Shown piece after piece: positions 21,022-31,753 of a stretch of DNA of 64,000 nt. Within the stretch, counting starts at the first letter, position 1. Every line of letters starts with the position of its first letter. The translations under genes were made by a program, and so were the position numbers. The stretch lies in assembly GCF_033958435.1 (NCBI RefSeq), contig NC_134138.1, positions 78,044,298 through 78,108,297 of the forward strand. Reading direction: 5' to 3'. The notes beneath the pieces are model-generated. The model saw nothing but the letters and a program-made list of their open reading frames with translations. It was not told the origin of the DNA and searched no databases. The DNA is from Carettochelys insculpta. Taxonomy: Eukaryota > Chordata > Testudines > Carettochelyidae.

Positions 21022-23054
21022 ATGGACCCCCAGCAGCAGCAGCAGCAGCAGCCAGAAGCCCACACGGCCGTCCGTGGTGCAGTGGCTGCCCTGATCGGTG
21101 CCATGAAGGAGGCCACCCAGCATCTCCTGGAAGATGAACTGTCCTCCTCGGGGGATGAAGGTGCTGCCCCAGACCACCATGTAGCCCTCCCAGCCTCCCC
21201 CTGCCAGGTGTGCCGCTGGCTATGGAGGTACCCCACCAGCACAGAGTGGTGGGAGCAGCTGGTGCTTGGGGAGTGGGACAATAACCGCTGGCTCCAGAAT
21301 TTCCAGATGAGCTGGCAGATGTTTCTCAAGCTCTGCCATTGGCTCATCCCTGCCCTACGGCACCAGGATACCCCAATGTGGCGTGTCCTCACCGTCAAGA
21401 AATGGTTTGGCATCGCTGTCTGGAACCTGGCCACTCCAGACAGCTACCAATCCATAGGACAGCAGTTCTGTGTGGGCAAGGCCACTATCGGGGTTGTCAT
21501 CCTGGAGGTAAGGGGACTCTAGGGGGAGGGAGGTAGCGTGTGGGGGAGGGCCAGGCACACCCTGCACACCCCTCTGGGTGCTCATGTCCTCCCCCCTGCA
21601 GGGGGTTCATGCGCTGAATGCTCTGCTGCTCCACAGGCTCATGTGGCTTGGGGACCTGGATGCAGCCATCTCGGTGTTTGCTGGCATGGGGTTCCCTAAC
21701 TGCTTCAGGGCACTGGATGGGACCCACATCCCCATCCGCTCCCTGGAGCACAGCAGAGGACACTTGGGCTACGTCTACACGTGCAGCCAACATCGAAATA
21801 GCTTATTTCGATGTTACGACATCGAAATAGTCTATTTCGATGAATAACGTCTACACGTCCTCCGGGGCCGGCAACGTCGATGTTCAACTTCGACGTTGCT
21901 CAGCCCAACATCGAAATAGGCGCAGCGAGGGAACGTCTACACGCCACAGTAGCACACATCGAAATAGGGATGCCAGGCACAGCTGCAGACAGAGTCACAG
22001 GGCGGACTCAACAGCAAGCCGCTCCCTTAAAGGGCCCCTCCCAGACACAGTTGCACTAAACAACACAAGATACACAGAGCTGACAACTGGTTGCAGACCC
22101 TGTGCCTGCAGCATGGATCCCCAGCTGCCGCAGAAGCAGCCAGAAGCCCTGGCCTAAGGGCTGCTGCCCACGGTGACCATAGAGCCCCGCAGGGGCTGGA
22201 GAGAGAGCATCTCTCAACCCCCCAGCTGATGGCCGCCATGGAGGACCCAGCAATTTCGACGTTGTGGGACGCGGATCATCTACACGGTCCCTACTTCGAC
22301 ATTGAACGTCGAAGTAGGGCGCTATTCCTATCTCCTCATGAGGTTAGCGACTTCGACGTCTCGCTGCCTAACGTTGAAGTTAACTTCGAAATAGCGCCCG
22401 ATGCGTGTAGACGCGACGGGCGCTATTTCGAAGTTGGTGCCGCTACTTCGAAGTAGCGTGCACGTGTAGACGCAGCTTTCATGAACAGGAAGAGCTACCA
22501 TTTGGTGGTCCTCCAGGCCATGGTGGACAGCCGGCACCGCTTCGTGCACATATATGTTGGCTGGTCTGGCAGCACCCATGACGCCCGGGTTATTAGGAAC
22601 TTGGGCCTGTGCTGCCGGCTGGAGGTGGGGGAGATCCCTCTGGGGGGACATCACCATGCCCCTCTGCCTCGTGAAGAATGCGGCCTACCCCCTCCATCCC
22701 TGGCTCATGTGCCCCTATATGGGCCACCTCTGTGCCAGCCAGGAGCGGTTCAACACCCACCTGAACCATGTGCGCCAGGTTGTCAAGCAGACTTTCAGCC
22801 ACCTCAAAGGTTGCTGGAGATGCCTTCTCACCCACCTGGATGCGGGGCTCTCCAACATTCCCCAGGTTGTGGGCGCATGCTGCACACTCCACAACCTGGT
22901 GGAGAGCAAGGGGGAGGCATTTTTGCAGGGCTGGGCTGTGGAGTCTGGCACGGCCTACCCCCAGCCACCTGCTGCCCCAAGCCGCCAAGCCGACCATGAG
23001 GGGATCCAAGGTCAGAAGGCTCTGCGGGCCCATTTTGACCAGGCTATGGGGTGA
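21022..23054 (+). pseudogene. HARBI1-like transposase pseudogene split by an insertion (E3)
   Basis: Exon 1 (21022-21507) is open: MDP, seven glutamines, then WWEQLVLGEWDNNRWLQNF and a GAG/GTAAGG donor. The intron is only 94 bp (21508-21601) and has no GGGCA repeat. Exon 2 begins at 21602 (GVHALNALLLHRLM) and includes ALDGTHIPI, but after 21766 is interrupted by a 710-bp Harbinger derivative, resuming at 22477 (MNRKSYHLVVLQAMVDS). Downstream it lacks a short TYIPQR segment and has an extra G near 22643 that shifts the frame. The conserved VVERSFG is VVKQTFS (Glu to Lys) and ADAAYP is KNAAYP. Clearly dead; useful for dating. Confidence 0.85.
21767..22476. mobile_element. Internally deleted Harbinger derivative nested in E3
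   Basis: Left end GGCTACGTCTACACGTGCA at 21767; right end, inverted, AGCTGCGTCTACACGTGCA. It carries the first 380 bp of an E1-type element (subterminal palindromes, the CCCTTAAAGGG box, the start of the transposase ending after ATGGATCCCCAGCTG) fused directly to the last 300 bp (upstream region of the Myb gene and right end). Both genes are therefore deleted. Host flanks are TTG and TTC at the junctions, compatible with a once-identical 3-bp duplication. It splits the E3 DDE exon right after the HSRGH codons. Confidence 0.88.
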
Positions 23055-23572
23055 GTGTCAGTGGGGCCAGCCTGGTGAGCCACCCACCACACACCCGCAC
23101 CATCCACAACACACTACATTGTCTCCACATCCACAGTACGCGCTCTGAGAGCACATGACACACATTTGTTTCATTTTAAATAAACCGAACATTCTTGAAA
23201 CAACAAAAACGATGAAATTTCAACATGAATGGGGAACTATGTACATGGGGAGGGAGACAGCTACTGAAGGGGGGAGGGACAAGGCAACTATTTACAATAA
23301 TGGGGGGGACTATGTACAAAGGGGGGGCCTGGGTGGCCCAGTCCTTGGCCCCCTTCCCCTCTACTGTCTAGCACCTGGCGTGGGGTGGCGCGACCCACAT
23401 CTGGGCCAGAGGCCCCGTTGGGGCTGGGTGGAGGCTGGGAGGACTGGCAGTTATGGCCAGGCTCGCCTCGAGCCCCGCGGTCCTTCTCCTCGGCAGGCTC
23501 CAGGGCAGGTGGAGGTCGGGTGGGAGGGATGGCAGCTGGAGCGATGGGGGGTGCCATCAGCTTGTTGTTGTG

Positions 23573-24768
23573 CTAGAATGTCCTCATGAAGGATGCCCAA
23601 GCCTCTTGGTGCCAGGCCAGCACTGTCTCCTGCAAGTGGAGCTGGCGCTCCTCCACTTGCAGGTGGCACTCTGACACCTCCACCTGACACCAGAGTGCAG
23701 CGAGGAGCTGGGGATCAGCAGCCACCCGTGGCTGGCTCCAGTGGTGGCAGGCTCGTCCTGGGGCCAGTCCTTGCTCCGCCGCCTGGCTGCCATGGTGCAA
23801 TGTCCCCGTTGGGCTGTCATGCACAACAGATGTGGTGCCCATGCAGTCATGGCCCTCAGATGGTGCATCTGTGGAATAGAGCAGGAAAGAGCGAAAACAG
23901 CCATTAGACTGGTCCCTAACCCGTGGCCCAGGCCCCCCACCCTTCTGCTGCTGGGTCCCCATCCCCTGTCCCCCAGAGATGATGATGATAGGTGTGGTGT
24001 CCCCCTGTGGGTGACCCCCTTCAGTGGTTCTGCTCCCCCCCATCCCCAGGGATGGGGAGTGGAGCTGTCCTGGGGGGCAGGTGCTGACGGGCTCTGACAG
24101 ACGTGCCACTGCTGTCCTGGGGCTGTGGTCTGGTTGGCTCATGGTGGGCCAGGGTCAGCTGGGTGTGCAGAGGGTGCTGGTCCTGTCCCTTGCCCCTTCC
24201 CCTTAACCCAGGGGTGTGCACCTGGGGCACATACCTGACAGTCCACTCCCATGGTTGGGGGACACCTGGTGGGCGGACACCCTGCTGCAGCTGCAGGAGG
24301 GGAGGTCAGTCAGGAGCCCCCCATCGCTGAAGCCCTCCTCCTCCTCCTCTTCCTCTGCTGTCCCAGGGGTGGGCTTCTCTGGGGGCCCCTGGGGGCCCCT
24401 GGGGTTCAGGGCTGGTCTCCAGGCTGCACTCCACTGGGGGTGGCCCCAGATTGGCTGGCCATGTTCTGGGCCCGGGCGTAACCCTGCTGCAGCTCTTTGA
24501 CCTTTCTCCTGACATGGTCAGGAGTGTAGACAGGGCGACCCAGGGCAGCCAGGCCCTCAACCAGATAGGCGAATGTGTCTGTATTCTGCTGCTTGCTCCC
24601 CATTACCTGGCGCACCTCCTCCTTGCCCCAAAGCCCCAGCAGGTCCCAGACCTCAGTGTCCAACCAGGAAGGGCCCTGCCGCCTCTTCCTCCCCTGGCTG
24701 GATGTCTGGGAGCCCCGTCCCCTTGGAGGGGTGCCCTGGGGATGCTTGGGGGGCTGGCTGGCTGCCAT
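23573..24768 (-). pseudogene. Myb/SANT-like Harbinger partner pseudogene (E3)
   Basis: Exon 1 starts at ATG 24768 (MAASQPPKHPQGTPPRG) and keeps GPSWLDTEVWDLLGLWGKEE and VYTPDHVRRKVKELQQGYAR, but the CPFYREL segment is deleted and the frame ends near 24406. A donor (GTATG) remains at 24234-24230. Exon 2 starts at about 23868 after TTCCACAG and includes DPQLLAALWCQVEVSE; it stops early at SFMRTF, losing the C-terminal third found in E1. Not functional. Confidence 0.75.
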
Positions 24769-25507
24769 GGGTACTGGGTGGGGGATCAGAGCGTCTGGAG
24801 GGCATGCAGGCTATGCACGTCTGTGCTGCTGCCTGCACTCTCTCAGCTTCCTGCCACAGGAAATCAGGGGATGTGGTGCTTTAAGGGCTGCTGCACGCTA
24901 TGACCATACAGCCCAGGGGCTGGACAGAGCATCTCTCAACCCCTCAGCTGATGGCCTTCATGGAGGACCCTGCTATTTCGACATAGCAGGACGCGGATCG
25001 TCTATATATGCCCTACTTCGACATTGGACGGCAAAGTAGGCGTTATTCCCATCTTCTGATGAGGTAGTGATTTCAATCTCTCGCTGCCTTACGTCAATTT
25101 CAACTTCAAAATAGCACCCGGCGTGTGTAGACGCTCCAGGTGCTATTTTGAAGTTGGGTCATTTATTTCGAAATAGCCGGCTAGTGTAGACACAGCTAAT
25201 GACTCATAGGTTATGTCTACCCTACGGCAGTTCTTCGAAAGAAGTTCTTCCAGAAGATCTCTTAAAAAAAAAATATCGAAAGATCACAGCCACACAAAAA
25301 GCAGATTGAAAAAGCAGATCCACATAGCCCCAGCCAATCTTTCGAAAGAACGGGCCAGGAAATGCCGTGAATGGGGTTTGCATGGCAGGCAAGCCATGCC
25401 AGGAGCTCCAGCCAAGTGCTCTCTTAAATTGTCCCTCACAAACACTCCCTCCCTGCACATGCTGAGGACTGCCTTGCAGCACAAAGTATAGAAGGTCCCC
25501 CCACTGC

Positions 25508-26162
25508 TTCAGTACCATTGATGGCACCCATGTTACCTTCCGTGGCCCAGATCACAGCACAACCTGTTATATCAATAGGAAGGGCCACCAGTCAGTTATG
25601 CTGCAGACACTGGTGAAAAACGGGACAGTTCATGGATGTCTATGTAGGCTGGTCGGGCCGGGCCCAGAATGCGTGGGTCTTCCACAGCTCCAGCCTCTGG
25701 CTCAGTTTGGAAGCAGGGGCCTACATCCCCTATGGGGAGGTTGCAGTCGGGGATGTCAACATGCCACTGTGCATGGTGGGAGACATAGCCAACCTCCTTC
25801 AGCCCTGGCTTATGCAGTCTTACACCAGCCACCTGCACCCCACCCAGAACATGTTGAAAAGCTGCCTCCTCAACCAGTCATGCTACAAGATGGTGTGTGC
25901 CTTTGGCTTCCTGAAGGCTCAATTCAGGTGTCTCCTCACCCACCTGGACATTGGGGTGCACAGTGGCCCCTGGGTTGTGGGGGCATACTGTGCCCTCCAC
26001 AGCATTGTGGAGAACAAGGAGGAGGTCTTCCTCTCAGGGTGTGCATCTTATGTCATCCCCGGGTACGAACAACTGGGTGTGGCCCCTAATCTCCAAGCCC
26101 ATCATGATGGGGTGTGGATCCGTGAGGGCCTCCAGGGGAGTTTCACCTGCAGGCCACAATGA
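25508..26162 (+). pseudogene. HARBI1-like DDE domain remnant (E3b)
   Basis: Begins at STIDGTHVTFRGPDHS, continues YINRKGHQSVMLQTL, frameshifts near 25625, then MDVYVGWSGRAQNAWVF (the usual HDA acid is N here), VGDVNMPLCMVGDIANL, FGFLKAQFRCLLTHLD and YCALHSIVENKEEVF, ending at TGA 26160-26162. No start or exon 1. Substitutions in catalytic blocks and the frameshift mark it as dead. Confidence 0.75.
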
Positions 26163-26499
26163 GCCTTCCCAGGGCATTACTTGTAAGGTCCTCTGGCCCA
26201 CAGCCTTTGTCCTATCTTGTCCTCACCAGCATCCCTCCTGCCCACCCACCCCTCACTGCCCCTCACAATAACGAGCGATGCTGGGGTGGTGAACCATTAA
26301 CTTTTACTTAACACATTAATGTAGGGAAAGGGATAAGGGGCCTTGGGACAGGGGGTGGAGGGCATTAGACTTCAGAGGGGGTGGGAGGCCTTGAGCCATG
26401 GTGGCTGCGGGGTCCCCTCCCACCCCAGGTTTGGGATCCCCGTCAGGGCCAGGATCATGGGGAGGTACAGCTGTGGGAGGGATGCAATGGAATCAGGCT

Positions 26500-27832
26500 C
26501 AGCAGGGGGAAGAAGAGGTAACAAGGCAGGGGAACTGGGGGTCAGGGGATGCTGCCATGGTGGCGCCCACCATCACCATCAGCCAGCAGGCGAGCCCCAT
26601 CATGAAGCCTGGGGGGAGTTGAAGTGGGAAAAGGGGAGCAGGGGAGGTGGGGGGCAGCAGGGGTGGTGTGGTGGCAGGTGCAGCAGGGCAGGGGGCAACA
26701 GGAGAAGGTAGCTGGTCTAACTGTTCCCTGAAGATGGTGGTGATTGTCCCCAGGTGGGACATCAACTCGGCCCAAGCCTAGTGTTGCCACACCAGGTCTG
26801 CCTCCTCCACCCACAGCTGCCATGCCCCCAGTTCATTTTGGCACTTGAGGGCAGCTGTGTGGGCTGAGACATAATCCTGGATGCACCAACAGGCCTTCTG
26901 GGTGTGAGCCACCCGGGCACTGGAGGTGGCGCACCAGTCCTCTCTTCTGTGCTCCCAGACCTCCCAGCTCCACAACCTGGATGTGTCTGGCCAGCCCCAG
27001 AGCTGTCGTGGGGCTTGCCCAGCTCCTGGATAGCACAGCTGTAAGGACAAAAGGGGAGAAAGAGAAGGTAAGGAAGTCCCTTGCCACATCCCTGAGTGCC
27101 TTACCCCCAACCCCTGTGGGCAATAGCCTCTCGTCTCCCTGTCCGATGTCCCAGCAGCCCTGGAGGATCCCGAGCACTGAGGGATCCCCACATGGGTGGG
27201 GCACACTTCCCATGCATACAGCTCATGAAGCTATCCACAGAAGCGGGTGCTGACTGTCACCTGTGAGCATGTCTGTGAGCCAGTGGCCACAGTTTTCTGG
27301 GAGGTTTTTGGTCTGGGGCCAGTGGCCTTGTGGCTGTCCCACCTCCAGGGGGTACAAAACATGTGGGATACTTACCAGAGAAGGCCCTCAGAAAGGTCCA
27401 GGGGGCCTGGCTGGAGGATACTGAGATCACGGTGATTACAAGTGTCCCATCACTGGACTGTGGGGCCCAGGGTGGCTCAGGCTCCAGCTCCACCTGGGTG
27501 GTCTCACTGGACATACCTGGCTGCTCATCTTCTGCCTTGAGGCCTGGCTTCAGTGACAACGGGAGCTCCTCTGCTGCCATGTCAGTGGTGGGCTGAGGGG
27601 GAGCAGTCCTCGCCTCCAGGCAGGTTGTAGAGCTCCTTATAATAGGGGCAGGTGGAAGGTCTTGCCCCTGCCCTCATCCCTGGCTTTGATGTACCCTTGA
27701 CAGAGTTCTTTAACTTTGAAACAAACCTTTTCCAGTGTCTGGGTGGGGTGTCCATGTGTCACCAAGCCAGTGGGAAGCCAGGCATAGGCGGGGGCATTCC
27801 ATATCTTGCTGGTGGTCTGCCACAGGATGGTC
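26500..27832 (-). pseudogene. Myb/SANT-like partner remnant (E3b)
   Basis: Minus strand 27832-27640 encodes a decayed Myb/SANT-like block that includes KVKELCQGYIKARD, aligning with KVKELRQGYARAQD of E1; a short glutamate-rich segment follows (27580-27400). An exon 2 candidate begins after CTTACAG near 27043 and continues towards 26770. The N-terminal half of the Myb domain and the ATG are missing. Confidence 0.6.
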
Positions 27833-28760
27833 AGTTTGAAAATACTGAATAATACTAGACCCAGGATTAAGCCCTTCAGAATTCTACTAGATGTTCCTTT
27901 ACAGTATGACGGAACAGTTGACTACCATCCCAAATACAGTGTTTCAGCCATTTGTGCATCCACATTGTAGTAACTGCTTATGAGAATGTCATGTGGGACT
28001 GTTCCAAAAGCCTTACTAAAATGAAGATATAGTGCATAGGCTTGTTTCCCTCTATACGCTATGTCCATAACCCTGTCCATAAGTTCAACAGGCGGTGTTC
28101 ATGACAAATTCAAACTAGGTATTTTCTAATAATTGGTTGTACATTATTTATTTAATAATTAGTTCCAGTAACTATACTGGTCCACAACTAATGGATTCTC
28201 TTTGCACCTATCTTTAGAAAGGACAACAAAATGTTTGACCACCTTTGGTTTTCTGGGCTTTCCTCATCCACCCTCCTGAGACTGATTCCATTAGTTCTTT
28301 AAGTACTTCAGGATGAATTTCTGAATTTCAGGTCCTTCCTACTTGAATACATATTTTACCTCTCCTTTCTCTATTTGCTTGCATTCCTTCATTCTTGTTG
28401 TTAATATTAATCGTGTTGATTTTCTGGCTGTCAACAACTTTTAAAGCAAAGACTGAAGCAAAATAGACATTACCATCTCAGCTTTCATTGTTATCAATGA
28501 TTAACTTAACCTTTTAGGTAAGTAGAGGACCTACGCTTTCCTTCACCTTTCTCTTTGTCCTTATGTATCAAGGGATTTTTTTGTTTGTCCTTTTTAAGGT
28601 GTAATTCATTTTGTGCCTTAGTTTTTCTGCTTTTGTTCCCAAATGCTGATGCTATTTCATAGTCTTAGCAATTTGTTGATGTTTGAACATTTTGTAGTAT
28701 TCATTTCTTTTTATTTTTCAGCTCATTAACAAGATCAAGAACCATATTGGTCTCTTAATG
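27833..28760 (-). mobile_element. Old CR1 LINE, antisense, second segment
   Basis: Continuation of the CR1 at 20187-20739: 'tttgaaaatactgaataata', 'ctgttccaaaagccttacta', 'taagtacttcaggatgaatt' and 'gcaaagactgaagcaaaata' follow the order of the antisense CR1 reverse-transcriptase-to-3' region. It is too decayed for reading frames. Confidence 0.65.
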
Positions 28761-29545
28761 TTCTTCCTAACTTTTTCACACATTCATAGTTCGCAGTTAT
28801 GTCTTTTTAATATTGTTGCATTGAAAAGCTTCCATCTCTCCTGAATGTAATGTTGTTTTAGTGACATTGGTCCCAGGAGTTGAGGTGGGACAGGTAATAA
28901 CTTACTTATGTTATTGAGAGTGAAAAGCTTTCAAGCTTACACAGAGCTCTTGAAGTCTGGAAAAGGGATTCAATGTGACTCCTAAATAAAAGATGGAGCA
29001 GATTGTTTTTTATAAATAGTTATATTTCAAGGTGAAGTGGTCCATCATGGAGGAAGGGAAAGCAGATCAGTGGGTTATAGATTATTGAAATAAGCCATAC
29101 ATTCAATGTTTCTATTCTGTCCCTGATTTTTAGTGTCTAGCAAAATTATGAATTTAAGCTCTCAGGCTTGTCTTTTGAAAGTTTTGTAAAAGTTTCTTTT
29201 GAGAATGAGCACTATGACCTCAGAGAGTGAGTGATTACTTTGTAAAAAATGTTTTTTCTTCTGTAATTTTTCTGCACAAGTTCATTAAACCCACATAGCT
29301 GTTGAGGGAGTTGAGTGCACTGGATGAGGTACATGATGTTGTGATAGACCTTGAAATGTGTGTTGTGAAGTGCAGGGTGATAATCAAAACTGTGGAGAGA
29401 TGTCTACAGGTTTTGCATGTGTTTTAACAGGGTCGATTCATCCTGGTTTGTGGGATCCTGCTTCTGGTGATAGCTACCCAGGCAAGATAGGGGTAGTGAG
29501 CAAGAGGATAGGTGAACTGCAGCAACCAATATCTCCAATTTCTTT
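28761..29545. other. No gene recognised
   Basis: AT-rich; no recognisable element. Confidence 0.45.
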
Positions 29546-29785
29546 GGCCGTTTCTAAACATGCCACTTTCTCCGAAATATTTTGGGAAGAAGGGGCCTCC
29601 AGAAGGAGGACTTCCTTCCAGAAGACCCCCTGGGTGCCACGCTTCTACACGTTGTTTTGGAGTCAGGAAGAACATCTTCCAGACTCCAAATAATGTGACC
29701 TTATGCTAATAAGGTGCAGGGAATTTGCATACATGCCTCATTAGTATATTTTGGGCCATCTATTAGCACATGTCTAGAAATGGCC
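29546..29785. mobile_element. 240-bp MITE with TTT duplication (family F)
   Basis: Terminal repeats GGCCGTTTCTAAACATG and, inverted, GGCCATTTCTAGACATG; flanked by TTT on both sides (29543-29545, 29786-29788). The interior contains 'gaagaaggggcctccagaag' and 'tgcctcattag' motifs shared with 52521-52754. Confidence 0.7.
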
Positions 29786-30470
29786 TTTGAGAGCATCATG
29801 GGGTGATTCACCTCTGGAAAAGTTGTAAAAAGCAAATTTTTTTCTGGAATAACTGTCTGCTGTAGCTTAACTTCATTTAAACCTTTGTACTCTGGGTGGA
29901 ACATAAGTCACCTCCAAGTCTCCTCCACTTTACCCTGTCTTGGAAGAAAACTTCTACCTGACCCCAGAAGTACCCCAGTCGTTGTCCTTCAGTCTTAGTT
30001 GATCTTCTCCATATTGTCCAAGATAATCCTCTTTTGCATTTTCCTAGCATGTTCCAATTGAGATCTTGGCAGATTATGGGAAATTATGGTTTTCTGTGAG
30101 GTTGACTTACTGATTTCTAGTTAATGGGTGAGAGTTGCATAAGAAGTATGTATCCAAATGTCAGGCAGACCCTCTCCATGTTACTGCCACTTACCAAATC
30201 ATTAAATATGTTTTGCTGTGAGTTTGCTGTAATATGCATAGTGCTTTTGTGCAGCGTGTACAATAAGTCGTCCTATTAGCCAGTGTTCTGTAAACTGAGG
30301 TCTCTTTAGTATGCAGCTAATACAATTACCAGTTCAGATACCAGAAGCCCAGAATGTTTCACTAGAGGTTCTGTTCTCCCTGTAATTTTCATGCCTGCTC
30401 CCCACAGTATGTCTCAACAATCTTACGTCTACTTGAAAAATGTGCATAGGATTTCACAGGTAGCCTCACT
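29786..30470. other. No gene recognised
   Basis: Unremarkable sequence between two MITEs. Confidence 0.4.
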
Positions 30471-30896
30471 GGCTATGTCTACACTACAAAGATCTTTTGA
30501 AAGAAGACTTCTGGAAGATCTCTTCCAAAAGAACTACTTTCAAAGGAGAGAGTCCACACACAAAAAAGAGGATCAAAACAGTGATCTGCTCTTTTGAAAG
30601 AGAGCGTTCACGCAGTCCACGTTTCGTCGAAAGAACAGTCCAGGGATTAAAAAAATCAGGCCCCATGAAGACTGCTCTTTCAAAAAAAAGGGCCTTCAGA
30701 GTGCCTACACACATTTTCTTTTGAAAGATACTTTCAAAAGAAGGTGTTCTTCCTGAATGGGAACAGAGAGTGATTTTGGAAGGAGCCCAGCATTCTTTCG
30801 ATTTACTTTTGAAGGGACACTTTTTGTGTGTAGATACGAAAGATCTCTCTTCTTTCAAAATATCTTTCAAAAGACCTTGCTATTGTGGACACAGCC
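30471..30896. mobile_element. MITE, TTTCGAAAG family (B)
   Basis: 426 bp with ends GGCTATGTCTACACTAC and, inverted, GGCTGTGTCCACAATAG. It is filled with CTTTTGAAAGA, TTTCGTCGAAAGA and CTTTCAAAAG motifs, as in the ends of E5 and E3b, so it is probably an internal-deletion product of that subfamily. Flanking triplets (ACT and AGT) do not match, so no duplication is claimed. Confidence 0.65.
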
Positions 30897-31393
30897 AGTA
30901 TGGTCCCTTCACAGGTCTAGGTAACTGCCGCTGACTAGGTAACTGTCTCTGGAATTTTCAGAAAAGTGCTTACCAGAAAATTCATAAAAACTAAAAAGAA
31001 AATTTAACTTGCTGTGCATGACAGTGCCTACATCAATGCCTTACTTTCTTCTGATCAGATTATGCATAAGATGGAGGACTGTGTGGGGTCTTGTAAGTAA
31101 CATTTCAGGAAAGATGTGTACAAGTTGGAGAAAGTCAGGGGGATCAGAAACAAAACTGACTTAAGGTCTAGAAAACATGACCTCTAAACAAAGATTGAAA
31201 AATCCTGGGTTAGTTTAATCCAGAGAATAGAGGAAACAGGATATAATAATAATAATAATTTTATAATACATAAAATGTTGTTACAAGGAGGGAGACATTG
31301 TTTTCCTCAACTTCTAAGGATAGTACTTGAAGCAATGGGCTCATGTTACAGTGAGGGCAGCTGAGACTAGACATTAGGAAAAACTGTCTCTAA
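30897..31393. other. No gene; short ATA run
   Basis: AT-rich, with a small (ATA)n tract near 31244-31260. It ends in TAA at 31391-31393, repeated after E2. Confidence 0.45.
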
Positions 31394-31661
31394 GGCTACG
31401 TCTACACGTGCAGCCCACATCGAAATAGCTTATTTCGATGTTGCGACATCGAAATAGACTATTTCGATGAATAACGTCTACACGTACTCCAGGGCCGGCA
31501 ACGTCGATGTTCAACTTCGACGTTGCTCAGCCCAACATCGAAATAGGCGCAGCGAGGGAACGTCTACACGTCAAAGTAGCACACATCGAAATAGGGATGC
31601 CAGGCACAGCTGCAGACAGGGTCAACGGGCGGACTAGCGCTTCCGGGGCAACAGCTAGCTG

Positions 31662-31682
31662 CTCCCTTAAAGGGCCCCTCCC
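31662..31682 (+). promoter_or_regulatory. Promoter-like CCCTTAAAGGG box of the E2 transposase
   Basis: CTCCCTTAAAGGGCCCCTC plus CC, 92 bp before the ATG at 31754; identical to E1. A CATATAGGC TATA-like string follows near 31721. Confidence 0.55.
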
Positions 31683-31753
31683 ACACACACTCAGCCTGCA
31701 CAGCACGCGGTCTGAGGAGCCATATAGGCACACAGACCCCGAGCGCCACAGTC

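Larger units (their letters stand above)
20740..25196 (+). mobile_element. PIF/Harbinger copy E3, 5' end truncated and nested
   Basis: The outer 75 bp of the left end are missing: the match to E1 starts at the CACATCCTCCAGGGC motif. The right end is TAGTGTAGACACAGC at about 25196. It contains transposase (21022-23054), spacer (23155-23340, with ACTATGTACA and G-run motifs) and a convergent Myb-like gene (24768-23573). It is inserted in an old antisense CR1, and its own catalytic exon is split by a smaller Harbinger at 21767-22476. More diverged than E1/E2. Confidence 0.8.
25209..27832 (+). mobile_element. PIF/Harbinger copy E3b, internally deleted and 3' truncated
   Basis: Starts GGTTATGTCTACCCTACGG at 25209 in the same CR1 host sequence, 12 bp after the E3 end. 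TTCGAAAGAAG subterminal motifs put it in the E5 subfamily. The TTAAATTGTCCCTC box is at about 25416-25436. The 5' region then jumps straight into the catalytic exon, so transposase exon 1 and the intron are deleted. A Myb-like remnant follows on the minus strand up to 27832, where CR1 sequence resumes with no terminal repeat. Confidence 0.7.
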
